A stretch of DNA of 42,344 bases from an uncultured Rhodospirillaceae bacterium (GTDB lineage Bacteria; Pseudomonadota; Alphaproteobacteria; Rhodospirillales; Magnetospirillaceae). Position 1 is the first letter of the stretch. The number at the start of each line of letters is the position of its first letter. The stretch lies in contig CAJANL010000013.1 in NCBI GenBank assembly GCA_903941105.1, positions 1-42,344 of the forward strand, given 5' to 3'. Positions 7,605 through 16,174 of the stretch are shown one piece after another. The notes under the pieces are model-generated. The model saw nothing but the letters and a program-made list of their open reading frames with translations, had not been told where the DNA came from and did no database searches. The translations under genes were made by a program, and so were the position numbers.

Positions 7605-7841
7605 ATGAGCCTGTTCGGGCGCCGCAAGGGCAGCGACGAAGTGCGGGTAGGCGACGTCTTCCGCAAGGCCGGCACCTATGGCGGCGAGTGGGTGGTCGAG
7701 CGGCTTTTCGAATACCCCGACATTCCCCCGCACGCTCGCTTGGTCGAGCGTACCGGCAGCCGCACCATGACGGTGGCGGTGAGCCTGCTGCTCGACCTCG
7801 ATTCCTTCACCTCGGTGCAGCAGGCAGCGAACCTGAGCTAA
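7605..7841 (+). CDS. Small conserved-looking hypothetical protein
   Basis: 78 residues, MSLFGRRKGSDEVRVGDVFR, then GGEWVVERLFEYPDIPPHAR and LVERTGSRTMTVAVSLLLD. The spacing of glycines, aromatic residues and strand-like segments suggests a small beta-rich fold; no signal peptide or membrane segment. I do not recognise a named family, but codon use matches the chromosome rather than the phage. It stands alone between the tRNA and IS debris. The ATG is preferred over upstream in-frame starts because the sequence before it has low-complexity character. Confidence 0.55.
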   Translation: MSLFGRRKGSDEVRVGDVFRKAGTYGGEWVVERLFEYPDIPPHARLVERTGSRTMTVAVSLLLDLDSFTSVQQAANLS

Positions 7842-8149
7842 GCCTGATAGCGTTCGCTTAACATGCCAATAAAGAGAGCTGGCCCCGGAAATTCGGACAG
7901 CCTCATAATACCGGCGAGCGACGGAAAGCGCTCGTGCAGGAACAGCCGGATCCGCTCGACCGGGGTGCACTCGGGGGAACAGGGCGGCAGCGGGACGAGG
8001 GTGATATTTTCCGGGACGGCCAGGGTGTTGCTGCCGCTACCCGCAATGCCGCGTCCAGGCCAGAAGCTCTCCCGCCGCCATGGATTCCGACATCTTGAGC
8101 CCACCGAACATGGTTTCCCCCGGCATATGGCGGAACCCCAGTGATTCAC
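7838..8149 (-). pseudogene. IS630-family transposase remnant
   Basis: The frame contains LAVPENITLVPLPPCSPECT then PVERIRLFLHERFPSL. This matches the region around the last catalytic acidic residue of IS630 transposases (consensus like P-x-N-I-x-L-x-x-L-P-P-x-S-P-E-x-N-P-V-E). Nothing upstream supplies the first catalytic Asp, and sequence after FPSL is unrelated. No inverted repeats or TA duplication can be defined. It is a broken fragment and its flank carries the dispersed repeat at 8096-8199. Confidence 0.75.
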
Positions 8150-8199
8150 GCCCGCGACCGTCTGGCACGCACAGCCGAGTCAGATCGAGCGTTCGCCGG
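8096..8199 (-). repeat. Dispersed ~104-bp repeat, copy A
   Basis: About 90 percent identical to 36157-36259, same orientation (for example TGAGCCCACCGAAC, GTGATTCACG and GGCACGCACAGCCGAG are shared). On the minus strand both copies lie just upstream of an IS630-like fragment. It is probably part of a decayed insertion element, but I cannot name it. Confidence 0.7.
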
Positions 8200-8271
8200 T
8201 ACTAGGGGGGCGGGTCGCCGGCCCACGAGATGTGTGAATCCCGTAGGCCGCTTGGAGAGGGAAGTGTCGGA

Positions 8272-9297
8272 TCAATCACCCTCGACGATCTCGATGAAGT
8301 TGATGATTGAGAGTGGCGGATAGTACTTCAGCTTTCGGGTCGTCGACTTGTTGACGATATAGGAAAATCGCTTGAGGGTATCGAATGGGATGTCCTTGGG
8401 GTGACGCTTGTTGACCAGGATTTCCTTGGCCTTGAACGCGCAATATTGGCCGACGTTGTAGTAGCGGCTGACGAGTCCCACCAGCCCGGGCGCTTCGCGA
8501 ATGAAGACCTCGGCGGCGCCGAATGTGGGCAGGCCCTGGCGGTTGGCCTCCTGGGTGACGATGTGGCGGTGCACCGCCAGGAACGAGTCCGGCCCCATAT
8601 ACATGAAGGTCGGCTTGCGCGTTGCGATTTTGGTGATCAGGTCGGGTAGCGCCGCGGCGTCCGGTTTGCCCTTGCTATCGAGAGGGATGGGGAATTCCTC
8701 CAGCCGGAAGCCCTCCTTGGCCGCGAGCTGGCGTAACTCCACCAACGCGGTCATGGGGCTCTGTTCGGTGGGGTTGTAGAGTACGGCCAGGGACTTGAGA
8801 TCGTCGTAGACCTTCATGGCGTTGACCTGCACCGCCACCGGCGGCACGTGGGATACGCCGGTGAAGTTGCGGCCCGAAGTCTGCCAACTGGGCGAGAGGC
8901 CACTGGTCACCGGGTCGGCGACGGTGCAACCCACTACCGGAATGTCGGTGACATAATGACCGGGGGTGGTCGCAACGGAGTCAAGTGTGCCGACGATCCC
9001 CTCGGTCGCCGCCAATCCCCAGGCATAAACCAGGTCGGGCTTGGCCGCCTTGATCTTGGCGACGATCTCCGGCAGCGCCTCGACCTTGCGATCGGCGTTG
9101 ACCAGCACGTAGCGCACCGGCACGTTTTCCGAGGCCAGATAGTCGCGAAATCCGTCGTCGGTCGGCGTGTGTCCCCGCCATTGCACCATGAAGATGGTGA
9201 GCGGCTGGAGCGCCGGTCCCTCCGCACCTCCCGCCGCTCCGGACGTCAGCGCGACGGCCAGGAGCAGCGCCCCTCCCGAGAGCAGGCGGCTCTTCAT
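8272..9297 (-). CDS. ABC transporter substrate-binding protein, TrpX/DUF534-like, without transporter partners
   Basis: 341 residues with a signal peptide (MKSRLLSGGALLLAVALTSG, cleavage near AAGGAEG). The body resembles the ABC_sub_bind family (periplasmic-binding fold type I): repeated helix/strand elements with VKAKIKAAKPDLVYAWG-like and LAVLYNPTEQSP segments, the latter typical of the hinge region. The ligand is unknown; relatives bind tryptophan or tyrosine. Start and upstream stop overlap as ATGA, making this the last gene of a four-gene coupled operon. No permease or ATPase gene is nearby, so a role as a sensor protein delivering ligand to the membrane proteins encoded upstream is more likely than import. 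That role is inference. Confidence 0.78.
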   Translation of the reverse strand: MKSRLLSGGALLLAVALTSGAAGGAEGPALQPLTIFMVQWRGHTPTDDGFRDYLASENVPVRYVLVNADRKVEALPEIVAKIKAAKPDLVYAWGLAATEGIVGTLDSVATTPGHYVTDIPVVGCTVADPVTSGLSPSWQTSGRNFTGVSHVPPVAVQVNAMKVYDDLKSLAVLYNPTEQSPMTALVELRQLAAKEGFRLEEFPIPLDSKGKPDAAALPDLITKIATRKPTFMYMGPDSFLAVHRHIVTQEANRQGLPTFGAAEVFIREAPGLVGLVSRYYNVGQYCAFKAKEILVNKRHPKDIPFDTLKRFSYIVNKSTTRKLKYYPPLSIINFIEIVEGD

Positions 9298-10133
9298 TGG
9301 ACGTCCACCATCGCACCGGGGACATAGGTGATCTGCCAGACGCCGCCTTCGGGCTTGTCGACCGAGATGCCCCAGTAATTCTCGTTCAGCAGCGCCTTCT
9401 GGGCCTGGATGTCCAGACACTCGCAGGTCACCGCGGCGGCCATGGCGCCGGGCCGCAGCGCCGTCATCTGGTTGTAGTTCCGGTAGATGATGTAGCGATC
9501 CATGCCGCCGTATTTCTGCACCAGCTTGCGGACCACCATGCCTCCCGACATGTGGTTGCGCAAACTGTAGGGATTGCGCGGTGAAACCGTGCCGCACAGG
9601 TGGTTGTAGCCGGCGGCGCCGGCGAAGCGGGCCCGCAGCAAGTTCATCGTGCGATGCAAGTGGTGGCCGCGGAAATCGGGATGCACGCCAGACAGTTCAA
9701 AATGGCAGACCCGCAGGCGCTGCTCGCGGCCGAAGCCCAGGTCGATGCCCAGGTTGTCGGGCTCGTCGCGCGGGAACGACAGGACGGTGAAGGCGATCAT
9801 CTCGTTGCCGCTGAACGCACCGATACAGCGGCCGCGCTCGCGCACGTGCTGCGTCAGGTAGTCGCGCCCTTCCCGGCGCAGGATGTGGGGATGCGGCAGG
9901 CGGCACAGCACGGCGAGGTTCAGTTCCTCGGCGGCGTCGATGTCGGCGGTGGTCAGGAAGCGGATGACGGCGCGCGCGTCGCTGCTGCCGGTGGCGTCGC
10001 GGCGGGCGAAATCGCAATAGAGCACCGACTGCTCGACCACCCTCAGAGCCTCGGAGTCGAAGGGCCACGCCGGGGGAATCGGGCGGGAGCGGGTGGCCGA
10101 TGTCAATTTGGGGAGTGGCGACATGGTACTCAT
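9294..10133 (-). CDS. GNAT-fold acyltransferase-like protein
   Basis: 279 residues. The central region (CIGAFSGNEMIAFTVLSFPR, then CHFELSGVHPDFRGHHLHRT and MNLLRARF) has the strand arrangement of a GNAT N-acyltransferase. The HPDFRGHHLHRT segment stands where the acyl-CoA pyrophosphate loop (Q/R-x-x-G-x-G/A) lies; the second glycine is replaced by His, so CoA binding may differ. The last 60 residues form a separate tail. No signal peptide, so it is cytoplasmic. It overlaps both neighbours by ATGA. The substrate is unknown; modification of a partner protein or of a small molecule handled by the MFS protein are both possible. Confidence 0.65.
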   Translation of the reverse strand: MSTMSPLPKLTSATRSRPIPPAWPFDSEALRVVEQSVLYCDFARRDATGSSDARAVIRFLTTADIDAAEELNLAVLCRLPHPHILRREGRDYLTQHVRERGRCIGAFSGNEMIAFTVLSFPRDEPDNLGIDLGFGREQRLRVCHFELSGVHPDFRGHHLHRTMNLLRARFAGAAGYNHLCGTVSPRNPYSLRNHMSGGMVVRKLVQKYGGMDRYIIYRNYNQMTALRPGAMAAAVTCECLDIQAQKALLNENYWGISVDKPEGGVWQITYVPGAMVDVQ

Positions 10134-12163
10134 CCTTTCGCTTCGGAGGCGGGGCGGGGGGTGAGGAACAGCACGGAGAAGAGGAACCCGAGGCCGGTCA
10201 TCAGGACGACCTGGCCAATCCAGGCGATGGCGCTTCCGTTGCCCAGCGAGCCGGCCAGCGCACCGGCTGCCAGCGGCCCCAACGATCCGCCGGTGCGTTC
10301 GATCAGGCGGAAGATGCCGAGCACCACGGAGGCGCCCATCTCGTGGCATTCGCGGGCGGCGAGCTCAGGCACCAGGGCCAATTGCGGCGACATGCTGAGC
10401 GCCTGGCCGATCCCCAAGGCAGCGACGCCGGCGACCAGCACCCAGAAGTTGTCGGGCATCCACAGGATCGGAAGGAAGCCACACCCCGAGAGGATGGCGC
10501 CGAGGCCCACGAACCAGTGGCGCTGGTGCCAGTAGGTGTCGGCGAAGCGGGCGACGAATGGACCGAGCAAAACGGTCGCCAGGCCATAGATCATAAGGAC
10601 CCGGCCGACCACCGACTGCGGCTCGCCCATGGCGGCCAGGTAGATGGGCGTCAGGTAGAACAGCACCGCCGACAGCACCAGCTTGGCCGGGATGGCCACC
10701 AGCACGATCAGCGCCAGCAATCGTCGGTTGGAGACGATGACCCCGACGTCGCGAAGCGTGAACGGCTTCTGCGGCGCCGCTGGCTGATTGGAATCGGCCA
10801 TCACGGCCTGGCCGATCGCCGCGCCACCCAGGGCGATGGCGGCGGCGACCAGCAGGGCCATGCGGAAGCCGAAATGGTCGGCGACCAGGCCGCCGATTGA
10901 TGGGCCGCACAGCGCCGCCGCCATGATGCCGCCAACGAACATGGCGATGCCGCCGGCCCGGGTCTTGGCAGTGGTATTGTCGATGGCGTAGCTCTGGCAG
11001 GAGACGAACACCACGCCGTAGCCGGCCGCCGACAGCCCACGAAACAGCAGCAGTTGCCAATAGGAGACGACAACCGCGCTCAAGGCCATGCCGGCGACGC
11101 TGAGGAGCGCCGCCGCGAGAAACAGCCGGCGGCGCCCCAGACGCTGCATCAGCATGCCGCCGCACGGCTGGGCGAAGGCGGCGGTCAGCATGAACAGGGT
11201 CAGTGGCACGCTGACGATCAGCGCCGCGTCGCCGGAATTGCCGGCCACGTCCTTGATGAAGAGCGGCATGAACGGCCGGGTCATCTCTTCGGCGATGAAG
11301 AAGATGAATACCACCAGGCGCATGGCCGCCAGGCGGGTGGCGGTCGAGGTGTCGTCGACCGGCGGATCGTCAAGGCGGTTGCGCTGGCCGATGCGCAACA
11401 GGACTCGCCGCTCCTCGCTGGCCATCTGCCCCATGGCTTCGAGATTGGCCATGGTGTCGCGATAGAGCAGGCGCAGTGACGCCATTTCCCCTTCGAGGTG
11501 ATTGAGCAGACGTCCGATGCGGTCCGACCCCGACGGCCGACTGCGGGGGCGGAAATCGCCTTGCCTGATGCGGTCCAGTATGCCCAGCACCGAGTGAAGG
11601 CGACCGGCAACGCTGGTCTGGATCATGAACGACAGCAAGCCGAAGGTGATCAGCAGCGACACCACCAGAATGGTCAGGACGTCGTAGACCAGCTCCAGCA
11701 GGATGCGCCGTGAATAGCTGCTGCTGACCCCGAGATGCAGCGTTCCCAGCGTGACCTCGCCATTGGCGATGGCGATGTCGAAGTTGACCACCGAGTGGTC
11801 GGGCTCGGGAGCGGTAGCCTTGGCATAGGTGGTGGTGACGCCCGCAGCGCGCCGTTCCATCAGTATCGCACCGGCCGCCGACTCCAGCGCGAGATAGGCT
11901 ATTTCGGTGTTTTGTTCCAATGTCCGATCGAAGAATTCGCGGGAACCGCGTACCCCCTCGATGGCACTGAACTCCACTGCCTGACCGAAGCGACGCGCCA
12001 GTTCGGCGCCGACAGTCAGCGCCTTGCTCTGGATTTCGGGCATCAGCCGCTTCTCGTAGTGACTGAGCGACAGATAGGACAGCGCCCCGATGGAGGCCGA
12101 CAGCAAGGCCATCGACCCAACCAGGATTGCCAGCGTGATCAGTCTGAAATGTCGTTCATTCAT
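10130..12163 (-). CDS. Major facilitator transporter fused to an N-terminal membrane sensor and HAMP-like region
   Basis: 677 residues. Residues 8-32 are a membrane helix, 35-152 a predicted periplasmic sensing domain, 156-182 a second helix, and 183-235 a HAMP-like linker (SVLGILDRIRQGDFRPRSRP) followed by a helical segment. From about 275 a complete MFS transporter of about 12 helices begins, with the A-loop signature seen as GGMLMQRLGRRRLFLAAALL. The layout is that of a chemoreceptor or kinase whose output module is a transporter. The start ATG overlaps the preceding gene's end by eight bases, and the stop overlaps the GNAT gene. Substrate and direction are unknown. I infer gating or sensing of transport by a periplasmic ligand. 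Confidence 0.8.
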   Translation of the reverse strand: MNERHFRLITLAILVGSMALLSASIGALSYLSLSHYEKRLMPEIQSKALTVGAELARRFGQAVEFSAIEGVRGSREFFDRTLEQNTEIAYLALESAAGAILMERRAAGVTTTYAKATAPEPDHSVVNFDIAIANGEVTLGTLHLGVSSSYSRRILLELVYDVLTILVVSLLITFGLLSFMIQTSVAGRLHSVLGILDRIRQGDFRPRSRPSGSDRIGRLLNHLEGEMASLRLLYRDTMANLEAMGQMASEERRVLLRIGQRNRLDDPPVDDTSTATRLAAMRLVVFIFFIAEEMTRPFMPLFIKDVAGNSGDAALIVSVPLTLFMLTAAFAQPCGGMLMQRLGRRRLFLAAALLSVAGMALSAVVVSYWQLLLFRGLSAAGYGVVFVSCQSYAIDNTTAKTRAGGIAMFVGGIMAAALCGPSIGGLVADHFGFRMALLVAAAIALGGAAIGQAVMADSNQPAAPQKPFTLRDVGVIVSNRRLLALIVLVAIPAKLVLSAVLFYLTPIYLAAMGEPQSVVGRVLMIYGLATVLLGPFVARFADTYWHQRHWFVGLGAILSGCGFLPILWMPDNFWVLVAGVAALGIGQALSMSPQLALVPELAARECHEMGASVVLGIFRLIERTGGSLGPLAAGALAGSLGNGSAIAWIGQVVLMTGLGFLFSVLFLTPRPASEAKG

Positions 12164-12863
12164 AGTGAAGCTTCTCGCGGATGGCTCGAATGTCCTGCGC
12201 CACACTGGCCGTGATGCTGCGGGGCGAAATCGCCTGGTCGCCCGAGGCCGACGCATTCATCTCGTCTTCCATTCGCTTCAGCGTACGGTCGAGCGGGCGG
12301 TGCAGGATCAGGCCCAGGGCGCCGCACAGCAGGGCGCCGCCGCCCGCCACCGTCAGCAGCAGGTCGATGGTGAATTTCGAGATATCGGCCAGGGTCGAGT
12401 CGAAGCCGGTGCGAGCGAATTCCAGCACTACGACGCCGACGCGCTGGCCAAACGAATTGTTCAGCGGTTCGGCCAGCCCAATGGTTCGGGGACCGAAGTG
12501 CGTCCATCCGGTGGCGGGCACCAGCTGATTCGCCCATGACCGATGAATGGCGGTGTCGGAGCTCTGGTATTGGAAAACTTGACGGCCGGCCGAATCGACA
12601 ACCTCGGCCAACAGCAGGTCGGGGTGGGAGCGAGCGGCCTGTTCCACCAGCGGGCGGAGGTTCTGCACCTCACTCAGCAGCAGGCCGAGGTTAAGCCCGG
12701 TCTCGATGCTGTCGGCCAGGCCACGGACCGTCACCTGCTGGCGTGCCAGGGTGACGCCGGCAAGCGCCTTCTGGAACTTGGCGTATCCCAGGGCTGCGGT
12801 CAGCATTAATGAAAATGCAAGGATAAGTGCCAGCAGAGCCGACACGCGAACCGGAATGGGCAT
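12156..12863 (-). CDS. Membrane sensor protein with periplasmic domain, no output domain
   Basis: 235 residues from the ATG at 12863, preceded by AGGTG; a GTG two codons earlier is possible. Helix 1 is about residues 6-28 (ALLALILAFSLMLTAALG), the periplasmic part about 30-160 has sensor-like strands (LLLAEVVDSAGRQVFQYQ), and helix 2 spans about 165-187. A short cytoplasmic HAMP-like piece (LDRTLKRMEDEMNAS) ends the protein without kinase, cyclase or methyl-accepting module. It resembles the sensor half of the fused MFS protein next door and may form heteromers with it. First gene of the coupled operon. Confidence 0.7.
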   Translation of the reverse strand: MPIPVRVSALLALILAFSLMLTAALGYAKFQKALAGVTLARQQVTVRGLADSIETGLNLGLLLSEVQNLRPLVEQAARSHPDLLLAEVVDSAGRQVFQYQSSDTAIHRSWANQLVPATGWTHFGPRTIGLAEPLNNSFGQRVGVVVLEFARTGFDSTLADISKFTIDLLLTVAGGGALLCGALGLILHRPLDRTLKRMEDEMNASASGDQAISPRSITASVAQDIRAIREKLHYE

Positions 12864-13005
12864 TGTCACACCTGTTGCTTACAGATGTGCATGTGTGTTC
12901 GGTACCCATTCGGTTCATTATCGCATCCGACCGAGGTATCATTTGTCTATTCTGATATTCTATCGTGGTCATAAGGCGTATTTGCCATCATGACATTTGA
13001 ACGCG

Positions 13006-13045
13006 CCATTCCAGCGGGTGCGCTGGGGCGCTCCCACTGGAATGG
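13006..13045 (-). terminator. Strong hairpin after the STAS gene
   Basis: CCATTCCAGCGGG and CCCACTGGAATGG form a 13-bp stem; the one non-Watson-Crick pair is G-U if read from the minus strand, favouring function there. It lies 45 bases past the STAS stop and separates that gene from the sensor operon. There is no clear T-run. Confidence 0.55.
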
Positions 13046-13090
13046 CCGTGCCGGGGTGAATGCGGGTAGGGTGCCCGCGCTCCAAACGGG

Positions 13091-13423
13091 TTAGGCGGCG
13101 AAGCTGGCGTCTTCGCGATGTGCGACGATGGGCACCAACTTGGAAAAGCCGCTAGTGTCGAACACGGTGCGGATGTGGTTGCGCATGCTGCACAGTATCA
13201 GCTTGCCGCCCTTGCTCTTGGCGGCCTTGGCGCCGATGATGATGGTGCGTAGTCCGGCGCTGCTGATGTAGTCGAGGTCGCTGAAATCGATCACCACCTT
13301 GCCGGAGCCGCGTTCGATGGCGGCCAGCAGGGTTTCCTCGAACTGCTTGGCGGTGGAACTGTCTACACCCGGTCGTGGAGCCAGGACGGTTGCGTCGTCG
13401 CAAAACTCCTTCACCACTATCAT
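13091..13423 (-). CDS. STAS-domain anti-anti-sigma factor
   Basis: 110 residues forming one STAS domain. KVVIDFSDLDYISSAGLRTI is the signature; Ser55 aligns with the serine of SpoIIAA that is phosphorylated by a partner anti-sigma kinase. GGKLILCSMRNHIRTVFDTS and GFSKLVPI form the later strand-helix. Such proteins release a partner when dephosphorylated. No anti-sigma kinase (HATPase) or PP2C/SpoIIE phosphatase is in the window, so the partner must be elsewhere. It is a separate unit between the diguanylate cyclase and the sensor operon, on the same strand. Confidence 0.9.
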   Translation of the reverse strand: MIVVKEFCDDATVLAPRPGVDSSTAKQFEETLLAAIERGSGKVVIDFSDLDYISSAGLRTIIIGAKAAKSKGGKLILCSMRNHIRTVFDTSGFSKLVPIVAHREDASFAA

Positions 13424-13541
13424 AACGGCCTCCCTGTGGCGCTGAGCGCCGCCCTGTGGTTCATGGCGGCATCATCCCATGGTGGTTGCGGGCGCACCAT
13501 CTGACATCGGATAGCCCGCCCCCTCGCCTGCAATGGCCCGC

Positions 13542-14276
13542 TTATGCCGAATAGATTTTAAAGGTATTGCGGCCATTTTCCTTGGCTAGGTACATGGCGG
13601 TATCCGCCTTCTTCAGCAGGGCTTCCGGCGTATCTGCGGCGTGGCTGGCCAGCATGGCGATGCCGATCGATGCCCCGACCCTGGCTTCGCCGGCTTGCAG
13701 GACGATGGGTCTGGCCAAGGCGGCGATGATGCGTTCGGCGATGTCGGTGGCGTCGCCGCCATCGCTCACGATGGGCAGGATGACGGTAAACTCGTCGCCG
13801 CCGATGCGGGCGACGATGTCGTCGGCGCGGACGCAGCCAGCGATGCGGCTGGCGACGATGCGCAGTAGTTCATCGCCGGCGTCGTGCCCCAGGTTGTCAT
13901 TGACCCATTTGAAATGATCGAGGTCGATGAACATTACCGCCATCTGGTGATTGTAGGTCTTGGCCGCGGTGACTGTCTTGCGCAGGCGATCCTGGAAGAT
14001 GGCGCGATTGGGCAGCCCGGTCAGGGCGTCGAAATTGGCGTGCTCCAACTCGGCCAGGGTCCGTTCGAGATCGCCGATGGTGCAACTGAGCTGGAACTCT
14101 CGCGCCTCGACCTGAACCACGAGCATGCCGAAAGCCTCGGCCAGAGCGGTGACCTTAGACTTTCCCGACTGGGCATCGGCCATCACCATCAGTTTGTCCA
14201 CGTCGGCGTGGTTGCCCGCCGCCACACTTTCGGCGAGAGCGATCAGGCGGTCCAAGGTATCATCCTTGTCGATCAT
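13542..14276 (-). CDS. Diguanylate cyclase (GGDEF)
   Basis: 244 residues. The first 75 form a helical region without recognised domain; the GGDEF domain follows. DALTGLPNRAIF opens it, FIDLDHFKWVND gives the metal-binding Asp, GGDEF is at about 159-163, and RADD (150-153) five residues before it is an intact inhibitory I-site. All known requirements for making c-di-GMP from two GTP with product inhibition are present. No membrane segment, so it is cytosolic. The ATG overlaps the stop of the PAS-GGDEF-EAL gene (ATGA), so synthase and putative hydrolase are translated in a coupled way. Confidence 0.93.
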   Translation of the reverse strand: MIDKDDTLDRLIALAESVAAGNHADVDKLMVMADAQSGKSKVTALAEAFGMLVVQVEAREFQLSCTIGDLERTLAELEHANFDALTGLPNRAIFQDRLRKTVTAAKTYNHQMAVMFIDLDHFKWVNDNLGHDAGDELLRIVASRIAGCVRADDIVARIGGDEFTVILPIVSDGGDATDIAERIIAALARPIVLQAGEARVGASIGIAMLASHAADTPEALLKKADTAMYLAKENGRNTFKIYSA

Positions 14277-16174
14277 CGGTATTCTCCTCGGCTTGTCACG
14301 GCGGTCGCCTGGGACGCGGTCAGCGGGGTGAGGGGGGTCGGCCTGGCGACGCCGTAGCCTTGGGCGAAATCGACTCCGAGTTCGCTCAGGCGAATGATGG
14401 AGGCCTCGTCCTCGACGAATTCGGCGATGACCTTGAGATTCATGGCGTGCCCGACCTCGGTGATGGCCTTGACGGTGACGTGGTTGACCCGGTCATTGAT
14501 GATGTTGCGGACGAACACACCATCGATCTTCAGATAGTCCACCGGGATATTCTTGAGGTATTCAAACGAGCTGAGGCCACTGCCGAAGTCATCAAGCGCG
14601 AAGGTGAAGCCTTGGCGCCGCAGATTGGCGATGAGATCGGCCGCAAAGCTCATACTGCGGATCGCTGCCGTTTCCGTAATCTCGAAGCAGAACGCTTGCG
14701 GGTCGATATCGTGGGCTTCCGCCTGGCACATGATGGTCTCGAAGGTGCTTTTGACCGACAGGGATTGGCCGGACAAGTTGATCGACCATCGGTCGGTGTG
14801 GCGGTCGCCGCATTGGGTGAAGATGGCGAAGGACTTGCGGGTGACCCATTGGTCCAGGCGGCACATCAAATTGAAGCGCTCCGCCGCCGGGATGAAGGCA
14901 TCGGGGGCGATGATCGAGCCATCGTCGTTGACCATGCGGACCAATAATTCCCGGTGATTGCGATCGCAACTGCTACTGAGATTTCGATACCGTTGCTCAT
15001 AGAGTACGAAGCGGTCGGTATCCAACGCCCGAGTGATGCGTTCCGCCCAGTCCATTTCCCCTTTACGGTGGATCATCACCGCGTCGTTCGACGCAAAGAC
15101 TTCGACCCGGTTGCGGCCATTCTCCTTGGCGGAATAGCAGACGGTGTCGGCGATGCTGAGCAGGTTTGAAACATCGCCGAAATGCCGGTCGGTGGGCACC
15201 AAGCCAATGCTCATGCCGATGACAAACACCTTGCCTTCCCAGTGAAACCGCCAATCGTGGGCGGCCTGCAGCAGCTTGTGGGCCAACTCGACCCCCTTCT
15301 CGGTGGCGCAGTCCTCAAGCAGCAGGCCGAACTCGTCGCCGCTCAGGCGGGCGACGATATCCGAGCGTCGCAACTGGCCCTTCAGCAGGTCCGCCATCTC
15401 CCGCAGCAGCTTGTCGCCGGCGCCATGGCCGCACAGGTCGTTGACGATCTTGAACTGGTCGAGGTCGATCAGGCAGACGCAGGCGGGCGTGCCGAATTCC
15501 CGCGTTCGGGCCAGGGTGGCGGCAACCTGTCGTTCGAATTCGACGCGATTGATCAGGCCGGTCAGCACGTCATGCGTGGTCTGCCAGTCGAGTTGGCTGG
15601 CCATCTTGCTGGCCTGGGTGACGTCCTGCAGCACCATCACCGAGCCGACGTTCTCGCCATGTCGGCCGTGGATGGGAATGACGGAGGGCTCCACATACAC
15701 GGTCGAGCCGTCCGGCTTGGCCAGTGCCACCGCCCGTGTCCCCGTAGGGCTGCCGTTGGGGAAGGGTTGCAGGATGTCGGACAGGGTCATGCTGGCCAGC
15801 AGGCTCAACGGCTGGCCCAGGATGGCCTGAGCCTCCGGATTGACATATTGCAGCAAGCCATTGGCGTCGGTGGTGATCACCCCGTGGCCAAGTGACTGCA
15901 GCGCCTTGAGGGCGTCGGTGTCTCCCGCTCCCAGTGCCTTGGCCCACGGCCCCACCGGCTTGCGGCGGGTGGTGGTGCCGACGAGATAGGCCGCGACGCC
16001 CACGACGCCGCACGCCACGGCAGCGCCCGCCGCTTGGGCCATCAAGGACAGCAAGGGGGACAGCGGTGGCTCTGTCGCAGCCCAATCGGCCACTGCCGGC
16101 CAGGACAGGCCGGCGATGGCCAAGACGGCGCTCCAAGCAAGGTATTTGGCACAAGCGAGAAAATTAAAAAACAT
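14273..16174 (-). CDS. Membrane PAS-GGDEF-EAL c-di-GMP signalling protein
   Basis: 633 residues: membrane helices at about 9-28 and 47-66, PAS at about 88-195, GGDEF at about 205-360 and EAL at about 375-620. The cyclase motif reads SGDEF (278-282) with I-site RRSD (269-272), so cyclase activity is uncertain and the domain may be regulatory. The EAL domain keeps Glu409 (ELLVR in place of EALLR), SINLSGQ, FEITETA, the metal-binding DDFG (528-531), Lys549, the EFVED segment and Gln605, so hydrolysis of c-di-GMP is likely. First gene of a two-gene unit with the downstream cyclase. Confidence 0.93.
   Translation of the reverse strand: MFFNFLACAKYLAWSAVLAIAGLSWPAVADWAATEPPLSPLLSLMAQAAGAAVACGVVGVAAYLVGTTTRRKPVGPWAKALGAGDTDALKALQSLGHGVITTDANGLLQYVNPEAQAILGQPLSLLASMTLSDILQPFPNGSPTGTRAVALAKPDGSTVYVEPSVIPIHGRHGENVGSVMVLQDVTQASKMASQLDWQTTHDVLTGLINRVEFERQVAATLARTREFGTPACVCLIDLDQFKIVNDLCGHGAGDKLLREMADLLKGQLRRSDIVARLSGDEFGLLLEDCATEKGVELAHKLLQAAHDWRFHWEGKVFVIGMSIGLVPTDRHFGDVSNLLSIADTVCYSAKENGRNRVEVFASNDAVMIHRKGEMDWAERITRALDTDRFVLYEQRYRNLSSSCDRNHRELLVRMVNDDGSIIAPDAFIPAAERFNLMCRLDQWVTRKSFAIFTQCGDRHTDRWSINLSGQSLSVKSTFETIMCQAEAHDIDPQAFCFEITETAAIRSMSFAADLIANLRRQGFTFALDDFGSGLSSFEYLKNIPVDYLKIDGVFVRNIINDRVNHVTVKAITEVGHAMNLKVIAEFVEDEASIIRLSELGVDFAQGYGVARPTPLTPLTASQATAVTSRGEYR

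Noticed and set aside
7838-8199. Complete insertion sequence
   Set aside because: Only a short stretch around one catalytic residue survives, without inverted repeats or target duplication.
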